A stretch of DNA of 64,000 nucleotides from Ciona intestinalis (Eukaryota; Chordata; Ascidiacea; Phlebobranchia; Cionidae), in NCBI RefSeq assembly GCF_000224145.3, contig NW_004190420.2:354927-418926 (forward strand), written 5' to 3'. Below are positions 10,866 through 24,279 of this stretch, piece after piece; positions within the stretch are counted from its first letter, which is position 1, and every line of letters starts with the position of its first letter. Made by a program: the position numbers and the translations under genes. The notes under the pieces were generated by a model. It did not search any database and was not told the origin of the DNA. It was given only the letters and a program-made list of their open reading frames with translations.

Positions 10866-12570
10866 CTAAAACAATATGCTACCGCCCTGAAGTCCAAGCG
10901 ACGACCGCCTGTTTTCGTCGACTGGTGTAGCAGTGTTGGGTAAGGTTATGTTTTCCGCAATGCTTCTTATCGACGTGACAACCGGCGGTCTTTCGGTTAC
11001 TTGGTGGTAGGTCATCTGCTTGTAACCAACCAGGTAGCCAAATGCAAGGCCGATGGTGAAGCATAGTAGGGCAATGGCGATGTATCGGAAAACGATGCAG
11101 AAGCATGATGAAGGCCTGTTAGGGTTGTAGTCATTGGTTTTTAAACTGCCACGAAACTCCATTGGAGGCATATCGTAGCTTGTTATGTCGCCATCGTCTT
11201 CATCTAACACTTGAAACTTCCCGCCTTCGCTCCGAGCAGGTGATCCCAAAGCGGAGAAACTGTTTTTGTTGGAACTGAGGGTTTGGTATAAATTAATTGG
11301 AACTATTTATGTTGAAGTTGTAAACGTACCTTTTTTGTCTTTTGTCTTTTCCAATGAACGTAGACCACGTGCCTTCTTCTGTTGGGCTTTCAGCAGATGT
11401 TTTCAATTTCGCAGCATTTTCTGCAAGTAGAAAAGTTGTTCCCATTTCAATGCAAAAAAGCTAACGATAAAAATCGCTATTGATGTTTAAGTAACCTACC
11501 ATTCATTACTTTCATCTCGGTTAACTTAACCGCCTTTTTCGGTTCTGGTTGTTGAGTATTTTCATCTTCATATTCAAGCGAGCCTTCAGAATGGCCATCA
11601 CCCGACCACCTAATGTTTTATACAACGTACATTATTGATCTTGCAAAGTTATGTAACTATTTGGCCGAAATGGTTTAACCGGTTTCTTGAGAAGCTGGCC
11701 CAATAATGAAAGTAGTAACTGTAACCAGTCTTCGATTCAAAGAATTTGAATGAATGGAACTTTCTTTATCCTCGCGTGGCCGAAACAGGACGGTCGTTAT
11801 GACACGGGTGTTCTGTTTAATAGACCTCGTGACTGCTTTACAAGTTCCCCTGTAATAGACCTCGTGCCTGCTTACATGTAGCTTATTTGTGGTGATTGTT
11901 TTTCTGTATGGCTGAGAATTTGGTCAAACCAATAGTTACCACTAGGTTGAATCAATGATTAATTGCCTAGCTCTAAGGACACATGTCTCCACATTGGAAC
12001 AACTTTCATCATAATTAGAATCTATTATTACCTTTCTTGGATAGTTTCCGGGTCTTCGTCATCACGTGTTGTCGCCCACCTGTCTTGTTTGTTTCGTTTT
12101 CTTATCACAGCCCTTTCGTCTTGCTGGTCGTATCGCTAGAATAAACACACATATAGTAGGATGGGGGAAGATGGGACACCTTTTCATTCTATTTTCTCGT
12201 CCATTTTGGTCGTAAAAAAAGAACATTCAATAAAATTATAAAACCGTGTACTAACGACTCCCATATAGACCGTTGTTAATTGTTTAAAACACGGTCAGGA
12301 TATTTATATATTATGTGCAAAAGGTGTCCTATCTTCCCCCACCCCACTATATGTTTTATACTCACTGACTTTAATAATTAGAAATCAAAGGCGAAGTTTC
12401 GATTATACAAAAGCGAACACAGCATTGATTAAATATTTTGAATTGTTTAGGTTAACAAAATGGTTGTGTAACATTTAAACTACCTCTCCGTCATCATCAA
12501 GAGCATCTTCAAAATTCTCGTCGATTTCCATATCCCATTCCAACAGCTCATCATCATGTTCAAACTCCAT
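10866..12570 (-). CDS. Orphan acidic single-pass membrane protein
   Basis: Five exons (12484-12570, 12032-12135, 11500-11609, 11330-11420, 10866-11274) with in-frame junctions give 266 aa. The start MEFEHDDELLEWDMEIDENF has no signal peptide. Residues 1-185 are hydrophilic and rich in Asp/Glu/Lys/Ser. One hydrophobic segment at about 190-213 (YIAIALLCFTIGLAFGYLVG) is preceded by Cys and Arg residues, and a 51-residue tail with an N-glycosylation sequon (NIT) follows. That suggests a type II protein with a large cytoplasmic part and a small lumenal end. No catalytic domain is seen and I do not recognise the family. It is tail to tail with the kringle gene and lies downstream of the receptor gene on the same strand. 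Confidence 0.75.
11752..12010 (-). mobile_element. SINE copy, degenerate
   Basis: The complement of the SINE tail (GGTCGTTATGACACGGGTGT) is followed by gacctcgtgactgctttac and, on the far side, sequence matching the middle of the 3.8-kb copy (accaatagttaccactaggt). Part of the tail appears duplicated. Intron of the acidic membrane protein gene. Confidence 0.55.
12152..12353 (-). mobile_element. MITE copy 4, intronic
   Basis: Starts TATAGTAGGATGGGGGAAGA and ends TCTTCCCCCACCCCACTATA. The interior is in the reverse orientation (agaacattcaa, then ttaattgtttaaaacacggt). Intron between exons 12484-12570 and 12032-12135. Confidence 0.85.
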
Positions 12571-13827
12571 AGCTTTTGTTAATCTAAACTATCTTTTTAT
12601 AATACCTGAATTCAACAAGTGTAAATTCACTGAAAACTGTCTCCATGCCGAGGTGCAAACTTTTGCTAATATTTTGAGTACCAAAAATGCTTTGTTATTG
12701 GACCGTATAGGATATGTAGCTTGGAAATAATTAAAAAGCGACTATATATAAAATGTACGGTTACTACCAGTATGCTTCTGACACACTGTTGAACATCAAA
12801 CCTTCTATGGCGAAATATTGAACGAAATCCTGTTAATGAGTAACAAGCAGCGACAGGCAACCGCTGAGCTGAACGTTGTCAATAAACTCACGATTATCAA
12901 AAGAGCAAACACAACAAAAGACTAAGGCAGCTTTAATGAATAGGAACAAACGAAAAAAAGCTTCCAAAGAAAATTAAACATGTATTAAATTTTGCTTCGT
13001 CAAATGTCACTAATGTAAAAACAGGGTTTTACTTAGTCTTTTTTACACAGACCCCACCATATATATAGGCCAAAGCGAAGCAGCGCCAGGCACACTTCCC
13101 GACGAATTTAATTTTACTCTGACTGGAACCTCTTTTTTACTCTGACTGTAACCATATTTCGAAGTTTGATTACAACAATCGTTTAGTATTCGCTAATTAG
13201 ACGTTTTGTATTTAACGTAAAATGGGTGCCCAATAACAACAACAACAACTGTTTGGTGAAAACGGTTTTATACTGGCACTGACTATGGCATGATCCCATA
13301 AACATTGATTGTTAACGAATGCGCGATATGTTGCGCACACCCGCAATAGAATCTAGAATGTGTCGAAATATTTGTTCTGTGTCATAAATTTTCTACATTC
13401 TTTGTAGTGTATTTAATCAGCCAGGCATGGTCATAAACACACGAGCATTTTTATTGGGTATTTTGTTTTGAATATTGCAAGTTAAATATCACAAGCTGTC
13501 ACTGTTTAGTTAAGATAGAATGATGTAGCCATTTAAGCATGAAAGATTTTCTAACATTCTAACATTACCGACCATACAAAAATGCTTTTTTATATTCTTA
13601 TAATAAATTGAACCAATACAGTAGAAACTGTTTAGCTAGTTGTTTTGTCGAACATGTAATAGAAATGAAACAGTATGTACATCAGATTGAAAATAAAAAA
13701 TATGCAAGTTGTGACTCGCGTATAGTCAGTGAGCAGTGTAAGGAATAATGGAGATTTGAATTTAAATGAAATATTCACTTCAAGTCAAGCAGATAGTATA
13801 AATAGTTTTTTCGATTCTTCATCTGTG
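12571..13827. other. Gene-free stretch between two minus-strand genes
   Basis: AT-rich, with no exon that continues either neighbour. In particular, no protein-kinase motif was found that could extend the receptor gene upstream in coordinates. It should contain the receptor gene's 3' UTR and the acidic membrane gene's promoter. Confidence 0.5.
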
Positions 13828-15769
13828 TCATACACTATCAAGATTGAAGTTTTGTGATCCATCTGTGTTATCACTATCGGGTTCCGCGGCACACGAGAAA
13901 CTGGCCAGAGAAGCAACAAACTTGATCGCAGAGTTTCGTATGTCATAACATGTAACTATAAATACGAAAGAAAGGCGTGTTAAAATTATTTAGCGAAAAT
14001 AGGTTATATAGCAGTGCCATAAGATTAAACGAAACCATCCACCTCAGCGCCGTGGCACAGCAATGGTAAGCGCCGCCTTTAATCTAGAGGCGGCTTCTAA
14101 CCTTACTTGGATAGTCGTTGCAACCGTTGTGGGAGTATGTGCCTTTGGGCACGAGGTTTAACGAAAATGGTTGTAACCGAGTGGTTACTAAAAGGTTGTC
14201 TAAAAAGTGTCAGCCGTACATAAAAAAGAAAAAGTTAAATACACGTGGTCACTCGTAAGCTGGCGCGAGGTGTATGAAACAGAACGACCGTGTTTTAACG
14301 ACTGTCGTTTTCCGACAACGCGAGGATAAAGCAAGTTGCATTCAGTTACAATCCAGTCAGTTACCTTCAAGTATAAAGTGAATGAAGACGAAAACAATGA
14401 TTTGAGAGAGAACGAGAATGCAAATGATCACCACCGCCTTCAAGATCACTATCTGTTGATCATCTGCGCATGATGGATAAGGTGGTTATAGGTTGTTGGT
14501 GGGGGTGGGGGTAATACATTATACCACACAAATTATCTGATTAACTGTCAACTTTGTCGCAGATCTACTTAAACATTTTAGATTTACGTAAACACCCCCT
14601 CGGAATGGATTATATAGACAGGCTTGATGACATACTTTACATTTAAAAGCAGAATCAATATTTCACATTTTTCTCTTTAATGGTGTTACATATACATCTT
14701 TAGACAAAAAATGCACACTAACAGAAAAACATAAATTTATATATAAAGTTGGAAATTATAATTACCGTTATTTGCCGTGACAGTGTGTTTGGTGTTTGAT
14801 TGGGTGCTACGACAAGAATTTGGTACGACTTCAAAATTACACATCGTTTTATTGCAGCAACAAAACGCAGACAGATCTAAATGCGCAACATAGGAGTAAA
14901 GTGAGGGGTTAGAAAGGAAAATCAGCAAATGATTCCAAAAAGGAAATTAGTTAAGCAAGTTTAAAACCAAGTATAGATACTCCAAGAGTTGTCGAGCAAC
15001 GAAACATTAAAACCTATATATATATATATGGATATTTATGTATTAAATGCACTCCATACCCTGTTTACAGCTTTTCGGGTTTGCTTCTCCACAGGTCGAC
15101 GATCCGCAGTAAAATTTATTTCGTGGCTGGATTTCTGTTCTGGGCAGGCAACCTGCATTAGCGAATACATACTGTCAAAGAAATATGTATGAACTTAATA
15201 AAGTAGGTTGGGAGAAGATGGGACGCATTTTCATTGTTTTCTCGTCGCATTGGTAGTAAACAAAGAACAATCACATTCAAAATATTATAAACCCGTATTC
15301 TCACAACTCCCATAGACATTTGGCTTCTGTGTTAAAGGTGTCCCATTTTACCCCACAGAACTACCTACTTTACCGCAAGAATTTAGTGCGGTTAAACTCG
15401 TAAATACAGTTGCTGTTTATCGATAAAGCAGGCATTTGGACGTAAATTTCATGGCAAACAAACAACATTGTTTAATTCCTTATTTTACTTACCTTGGGTA
15501 AGAAGTTTCAATCTTTTCCCATCGTGTTTCCAAGTAGCATAGCAAATCTAAGTGTAGTTTAAACTTATTCAAAACAGGCTACGTGCGTTAAATAAAAACA
15601 TCCTTACATTTTGGTCTTTACAAACTTCAGTGTGGTTCGACTTTTGTGGAATAACTTTACCCGGACGTCCACGGTTTCCTAACTGCAACCCAAGCTTTAT
15701 GCATTCGAAGCTGTTCGTTGACTGCACGGCAAACAAAACCATAAAGAGAAATGCAATAGTAACCAGCAT
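13828..15769 (-). CDS. Kinase-less activin/BMP type II receptor-like membrane protein
   Basis: Six exons: 15608-15769, 15493-15547, 15060-15152, 14766-14876, 14365-14463, 13828-13955. Every junction is GT-AG and in frame, giving 215 aa. Residues 1-20 are a signal peptide (MLVTIAFLFMVLFAVQSTNS). Residues 23-125 form a 12-cysteine three-finger ectodomain. Two hallmarks of type II receptors are exact: CYATWK...LLTQGC (residues 56-74) and FCCCNKTMCN (108-117), as in activin type II and BMPR2 ectodomains. Sequons occur at N45 and N112. A transmembrane helix lies at about 150-172. The tail is only 43 residues, ends DGSQNFNLDSV, and the stop is in the last exon. No GS box or kinase is present, whereas family members carry a kinase of about 300 residues. 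It therefore probably acts as a ligand-binding decoy or co-receptor at the cell surface. The known kinase-less pseudoreceptor BAMBI has a type I-like ectodomain, so this would be a different arrangement. Confidence 0.85.
14042..14350 (+). mobile_element. tRNA-derived SINE, near full length
   Basis: Head CAGCGCCGTGGCACAGCAAT, middle TGGTTGTAACCGAGTGGTTA, and tail GAAACAGAACGACCGTGTTT followed by AACGACTGTCGTTTTCCGAC. It lies on the opposite strand, in the intron between the transmembrane exon and the last exon of the receptor gene. Confidence 0.65.
15202..15358 (-). mobile_element. MITE copy 5, internally deleted
   Basis: Starts AAGTAGGTTGGGAGAAGATG and ends GGTGTCCCATTTTACCCCAC; the interior is reverse oriented and shortened. 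Intron of the receptor gene (15153-15492). Confidence 0.75.
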
Positions 15770-18122
15770 GGTAAACTAAAAACTTGTTCTACATATCCTG
15801 CTGTGTTCGGAAGTGGCACAAGAAAACATTCTACTTGGTCATTATCAACGATAGACGTTTTTCACTCCCTTGTTATCGCGAGCAGGTGCAGTAGAAGTTT
15901 CGTATATAGGAGTTAACAGGGATCAAAGAAGTTACTAACGGCAACGAGGTTCATATTTAATGACGTCATATTTTGGGGTGATATCATCGATAATTTTTTT
16001 TGTTAAATGCCGTTTTGCGAAACGGAGCGCCAGGGTTAGTTTTGCGTGTTACCGAACATATGGCACAAACTAGTAAAAAATCATTTCAAAAACATGTTAT
16101 CCCTGTTTTACATATATTGTTTTTTGGTTATGTGGATCTTCCCGTTTCTTAAGATTTTCTTCGTTCTCTTGTAAAAAAAAGTTTAAATACAGTAAACTTC
16201 TATTGTGCATGTTTGTACCATGCGGTCACCGAGGTTGGTACTTTTCCATTACGACCGCTATTCACATCAACAGTAACTTTTTCAGTGTTTATTAGAGCGA
16301 CACCTAACGCCAAAAGCTATTGTCTTAAATGCGAAAATGTCATCGCAAGATGTTGACAAAGAGCCATCAACTTAACTTTAAATATATTTATTGGAATATT
16401 TTAAAATCGAAAAAAAAAAATCGATCGGACAACATTTAAAATAGATACATGGAGTAAATTTTATTGTAATAAGTTATTCTATCGTGAAATGGTTATCCAA
16501 ATGTCGTGTATGGTATACATATGAAGCGGTTTTGAATGACGAAGTACTGAAGAGAGTTTCTCCTCTGCCGTTGAGAGCAAATTTAGCAAAGTACTAGGTT
16601 GAGAGGAGTGTTTCTTTTTTCTCTTTTAGTAATCAAACCAAACACGTTGTTTTCCTCGCGTGCTTACCGTCTCGGCAGTTTGAAATAGCGCGTGAGGTTC
16701 ACTGTGTTTGGGATGATTACATTTAACAGTATGTTAAAATAGAGCAATGAGATTTATAGTGTTTGAACTTGTTAGTGTACTAGGTTTGAAGGTTAGAAAA
16801 AACTGCAATGGTTTGTTTGCTGTGTTATTATTAAGTAGGTCAACGTTTGTGGTTGAGTTTTTGTAAAAGTTACAACAAGACAGTTGTTTTGTTATAAACA
16901 TAGTGTACACATAGCATCGACAGTGTGTGTGTGAAGAAATTACCGAAAATTACCATCGACAGTGTGTGTGTGAAGAAATTACCGAAAAATTTGCGCAGCT
17001 CTTAACCGCCCATAGTCGCTTTTTAGCTTATCAGATAAGCCAGTGTGGTTTTCCTGTACAAGCTACGTCAGCGAGGACAATACTTTTTATATCAGCAGAT
17101 TCGTCTATTCCTGTTGTTGATACCGAAAAACTTTGGATTCGGAAATAGCTGTCGAATGAACTGTATGGTTGGCCGATTGCGTTTTGCATTCTTTTGCAAT
17201 TAGTCTAATTTACCAAAAAGAGTGATGCCTCATTAAAGAGAAAGCACGGCAGCAGTTGTGTTTGGTTACATTAGTAAATTAATCCCAGATTAAAGTTGTA
17301 CACACGGTATTGGTCACACATTACCGGGGGACATCTAACACGGCCTTTTTGCCGATCAACGCACGTACTGCTGGGAAATGAAAAGACAAACCGGCTGCTG
17401 CTTTCACCGCACGTCCCAGGAGAGAGCATTCGATCCGAAACTGCGCGCCGTTAGCACTACGAGCGCGTTTCAAATACTCGTTTAAATTAATTAAACCAGA
17501 TGTAAAGGGGCAGGAGTTCGTTTGGTGATATTTCACGGGTAGAATGAATCAGGAGTCCGTCACAATAGTTCAGTTTAAACAGATGACTTTTCATTGTGAT
17601 ATCATAGTTTGACTCGGATTGTTTATGAAAGTCTATAGATTGGCTTTTAGCCAGTCTGTGTACCAGAGATCTGTAATGTATACCATAACTAGCAGCCGTT
17701 AGTTTCTGACTGATTAAGCCTTATCACTGCCTCTTTGTAATCATGTATTGACGTTTCCCTATCCCAGCACGTGGTTGCCAGACTAATTTAAAGCTTCCCG
17801 GCCGCGTTGAAGCACGTCATTTCCGGCCTCGGTGTGAAATATGACGACTATGTGGCATTAGAACGTTGACAGCCAACCCAGGGAAGAAGTATATTGCAGC
17901 CTTTAGAATAAAGTCGGCGTGCATGTTGCTTGTTTAATGGAGCATAGTCTTGTGTTGTGGTTATTGGAAAAGCAGTGGGCCACCGGTTTGATCAATAGAA
18001 TTGTTGTTTTAGCAGATACACTGTAAGCTGTATTGTCTGTTGTAATAGGAAGTGCGCCTGTTTGGCTGTGAATCTTTGAACGACAATTTACGAATTATAA
18101 GAAGATACTAACAAGGTCTTAA
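15770..18122. other. Intergenic region between divergent genes
   Basis: Upstream of both the receptor gene (minus) and the SDR gene (plus). I see no convincing coding exon. The block near 17330-17560 is GC-richer than its surroundings and may be 5' UTR or promoter of the SDR gene. Confidence 0.45.
16915..16989. repeat. Two-copy 39-bp tandem repeat
   Basis: The 39-bp unit starting CATCGACAGTGTGTGTGTGA at 16915 recurs at 16954 and is nearly identical over at least 36 bp. It contains a short GT microsatellite. Confidence 0.85.
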
Positions 18123-20279
18123 ATGGCGAAGTCACACCAGAAAAATGTTGTAATCACTGGTAAGTACTATGTTGTATTTACTTTTTTTCTGGTACTAACT
18201 AATGAAATTGTTGTAGAATAATTGTAAGAGGTGTAACAGTCACCATAAACTGAACAGCTGGTTAAAATGAAACTGTTTGTTCTCAGGTTGCGATATTCCG
18301 AATTCATATGGATACGAACTAGCATTGTGCCTTGACCACCAAGGGTATGTTGTGTTTGCTGGATGCACCGACTGCAACAGTGTGGGAGCCAGGTCCCTCG
18401 CATCACGTGGTTCTACTCGATTGGCTGTCATGCAGATTGACGTCACAAAACAAGACGAGATTGATGACGCAACCGAAATGATCCAAGACATGATTGGAGA
18501 CGAGGGTAGGCGCTGTGTAAATAACCACTGTTTGTACTCGCTTGGGCGTGTTACGTATTTCCGATTATCATTTACACGCGATCGCTATGAATGAATTATA
18601 GAACTGTCAACTGTGTACTGGGAGCGATCTTCACGTTGTTTTCTTACATACGTTCGGTTTTCAAGTCTGTTTTCATCAGTTCTATATGACATCTCAAATC
18701 AGTGTTTTCACAGGCTTGTGGGCGGTTGTGAATTGCGCTGAGTTTTACACGGTGGCGGAAGCGGACTGGTGCAGTGTTGAGGACTATGAACAATCAATGC
18801 AGGTCAACTACCTCGGTACTGTGCGCGTCACTAAGTCCCTGCTCCATCTTATCCGGCGAGGCAGGGGAAGGATCGTAAACCTCAGTAGTATGGCAGGTAG
18901 TTACACACACACGTCACTATTTCACCGGTGCCTTAAAACAAATCACAAAACGTCTTATTTAATTGCTATATTATATCTATTATATACTGTGACTTATAGG
19001 CCCAAATTACCCATATTTACATCATGAATTACATGACACGCCTACCTTGGTGCATATGATAATTAAACCTTGTGACTGTGATGTCATACTCACAGGTTGC
19101 CTCGCTCGCGCTGGACAATCCGCGTATTCTGCGAGTAAATTTGCACTTGAAGCTTTCACCGACAGCTTACGGCAGGAAATGCTTAAGTGGGGAGTGTATG
19201 TGACCTTGGTTGAACCTGCTTATTTTCCAGGTGGGTGACTGTTGCAATGTTTCTGATTATATTTAAAGAGATTACATGCTCACATATAGTGCTTAAAGTA
19301 ACTCTTTGTAATGAAGCGATCCGGTAATTATTCTCACACCACACCAACGAGACATTAGGCTCGACTTCAACAACACTTTAACCCACGCGCCTTTGGTAAT
19401 ATTTATGCGACGCCGCTTCGGTATTTTGCCTAGCGTACGATTGTAATTGCTTAGGGATCAATTATCGGAACTTACCTTCAGATTAACAAGCCAAAGTTAG
19501 TGGAAAGATCATGCCATGCCCTCAGTTTATTGATCATTCCACAGTCTATGTATATTTCATGAAGTTTTAGTCTAAATTATTTATGCTTCTCCGAGTTGTA
19601 CCACTGCGTATTGCAGCGCAGCAATTGGCGCTCTATTGTCTTGTTTAACCAGCAACCTAGTTGCAACAATTGAATGTTTGAGATGATTATATTTTACTCA
19701 GAGGGTAGTCTTGTGTTATCTGAACCACAAACCTCCGTTCGCCTCAAGAGAGTCCCAGATCACGTGAAAGAGGTTTATGGAGAGGATTACTTCGTCGACT
19801 TTATCAACTCCGTGTCGAGGAACGATCCAACCACCCAGGAAGAGGGGAAGAGCAAGTCAACTGAAACCCTTCTTCCGAAGAGTTCGTCTTCCACTCTCAC
19901 ATCCGGCTACTCCTCCCTATCTTCCACCTCCGCATCCCTAAAAAAGAAGATGCCCTCCGGGGTGATGGCTAACCCGGGAGACTACGATCCTGAGACACAA
20001 AAGGAGGAAAAGAAACGCCGATCTCTCTCACTCGGAGGAGGAGCATCCTCCACCCTTAAATCCTCCCCGGACTTCGGAAACACCAACCGCGTTCTCCATG
20101 CGCTTTCAGAAGCAGTGACTGCTTACTCCCCGAAAGTTCGCTACTTCGTCGGTTCGTTCCAGGATCGGATGGTAAAGTCAGCATCAGCCTTCCTTCCTAC
20201 CGTTGTCATGGACACATACCTCACGTCGGGTAGCCTGTCTAAGTGTGTACCAAAGGTGATAAAGGAAAAGCAGGAATGA
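18123..20279 (+). CDS. Short-chain dehydrogenase/reductase, SDR9C-like (retinol/hydroxysteroid/hydroxybutyrate type)
   Basis: Five exons (18123-18159, 18287-18505, 18714-18896, 19096-19230, 19702-20279) give 383 aa. The Rossmann start is VVITGCDIPNSYGYELAL, then FAGC, IDVTKQDEIDDA and GLWAVVNCAEF. Active-site residues are all present: Asn117 (MQVNYLGT), Ser143/144 (NLSSMAG) and Tyr157/Lys161 (YSASK). This order matches RDH/HSD17B2/BDH1-type enzymes, which use NAD(P)(H) on retinoids, steroids or hydroxybutyrate. The substrate is not determinable here. Two oddities: the glycine motif is stretched (TGCDIPNSYG instead of TGCDxGFG), and the canonical NNAG is NCAE. Exon 5 carries about 75 extra residues rich in Ser, Thr and Lys (KSSSSTLTSGYSSLSSTSAS) before the family's C-terminal YSPKVRYFVG segment. 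Usual members are about 310-340 aa. Confidence 0.88.
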
Positions 20280-21855
20280 GTCAACATATACTAGATGACC
20301 CTTCGTTCGAATCTGTTCAGAAAATCGCAATTAAAACGACATAACATCGCATACTGTCCCCATATATTATTCATGCCCACACAACCCAATGAAAAATAAT
20401 GCGCAATACAGCAACATTGAACCATTAAAGTAACCGTTAACTGTCAGTTGGATTATGTTGTAACACACAAGGAACCATCCATTATCCAACTTTGCATTGT
20501 CATCGTGTGCCTTATCATTCGAAGCACAAATCATATTTTTAACAAGATAGACAGAAATGTTGAGAGATTTCCCTTCCTCGTACGCAGCAGTTTTGTTTTT
20601 ACTTCATATTCTTTATCACCCTTGTTTTTTTCTTTACAAACATCATGCATGGATAAGTACAAGGTATATATTACTTTGTTCTCATGCTGCTAAAGCTGTT
20701 TTAAATGATACGCACTTTTTAGGGCATTTTCTTCGAAATGTTTTGCATTAAAGTCTTGTTTTTGTTAATCAATGCTCGTTTCTTTGCATTGTATTCTTTT
20801 GCGTTCTTTTAACTTTTAATATTAAACCAAAAGAAAACGATATCGAGTGCTTGAATATAAAGCCAAGTATGTCACAGACGTTTCCTTGGTAACTGACGTC
20901 ACATCGCTTTTGATGCGGTCGAAACATGAACGAAAACGGGCCGTTGAATTTTGGTTCGATTATTTATAGGTTTTGATTGATTTACTGGGCCACAGCAATT
21001 ATATTACAACCCTCGTTACTCTGTAATGTTGCTGACGATGACATGGCAAAGGGCGTGCTCATTAATAATGTCTATAATCACATGGTTGCCATAAAGCGCT
21101 TGAGGCTGTGTGTAAGTACGGTTAACCTATCAAATACCGGCATGTACCACAAACATTTCTCGTAACTTCCGAACAAGGGCCGTTGATCTAAAACCAGCTG
21201 ATGACGAAATGCGGGTTTATAGTTAAAATGACACACCGTGACCGTACCCCATATTATACGAAAAATGAATCATAAAGTATCACAATCGATATCTTTGTAT
21301 TCTCGTTCAAGAAACCTATCATATTTTCTCAACCGTTATATTTGCCTGAATTGCCTCTCAAAAGCGTAGCCCTCTTAAAGTAAACACCTTTTCACAAATC
21401 ATTGAAACCCCGGGACGATGACGTAATTGCGGTGACGTAATCGGTTTTGACTTGAGTGTCGTCGACTCAAGTCTCGGATATTAACGTTTTGGGTTGATTA
21501 TATCAACGGAGATGCGGCCTCTAGGGGTTCAAATCATCGGGTTGTGTGACATAAGGAGTTAAACAGCTAAGTCACAATGGTGACGTAGGAAAAACTTTTA
21601 TTTCAATTGTGAATCATTGCTTACTATTTGTGACTGCAACCTACTACACGTGTTCGTGACTGCGTAACTAGGCAGAGGCTGAATGCTGGTAACATGTAAA
21701 CAAAGCTGTGACTCGTGGTTTATTGGTAAACAATGGTGGAAGTTGTAAACGTTAAGACGTTAACGACTCACGACGTAGCGAAGACATAGGGCCTTTATCA
21801 AACTTCAAAGCGCCTTCTTTTGTTTGGTCTGATATTAAAGTTGGCATGTTGGACC
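20280..21855. other. Intergenic region between convergent genes
   Basis: Contains the 3' ends of the SDR and ADP-ribosylhydrolase genes. No exon is supported. It holds a small cluster of bZIP-like sites and an inverted repeat (21419-21473, listed separately). Confidence 0.45.
21419..21473. promoter_or_regulatory. Paired TGACGTAA sites and an inverted repeat
   Basis: TGACGTAA occurs at 21419-21426 and again at 21433-21440. It is followed by GACTTGAGT / ACTCAAGTC arms (21449-21457 and 21465-21473) around a 7-nt spacer. TGACGTAA is a CRE/bZIP-type core. Function is untested; the site lies between two convergent genes. Confidence 0.35.

Positions 21856-24279
<2,424 letters not shown>

Noticed and set aside
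12666-12860. Minus-strand open frame as a possible kinase exon of the receptor
   Set aside because: No kinase motif (no glycine loop, VAIK, HRD or DFG) and no in-phase splice link; the receptor frame already ends at 13828.
16927-17148. Open frame with repeated VCEEITE
   Set aside because: Produced by the 39-bp tandem repeat; no splice context or recognisable domain.
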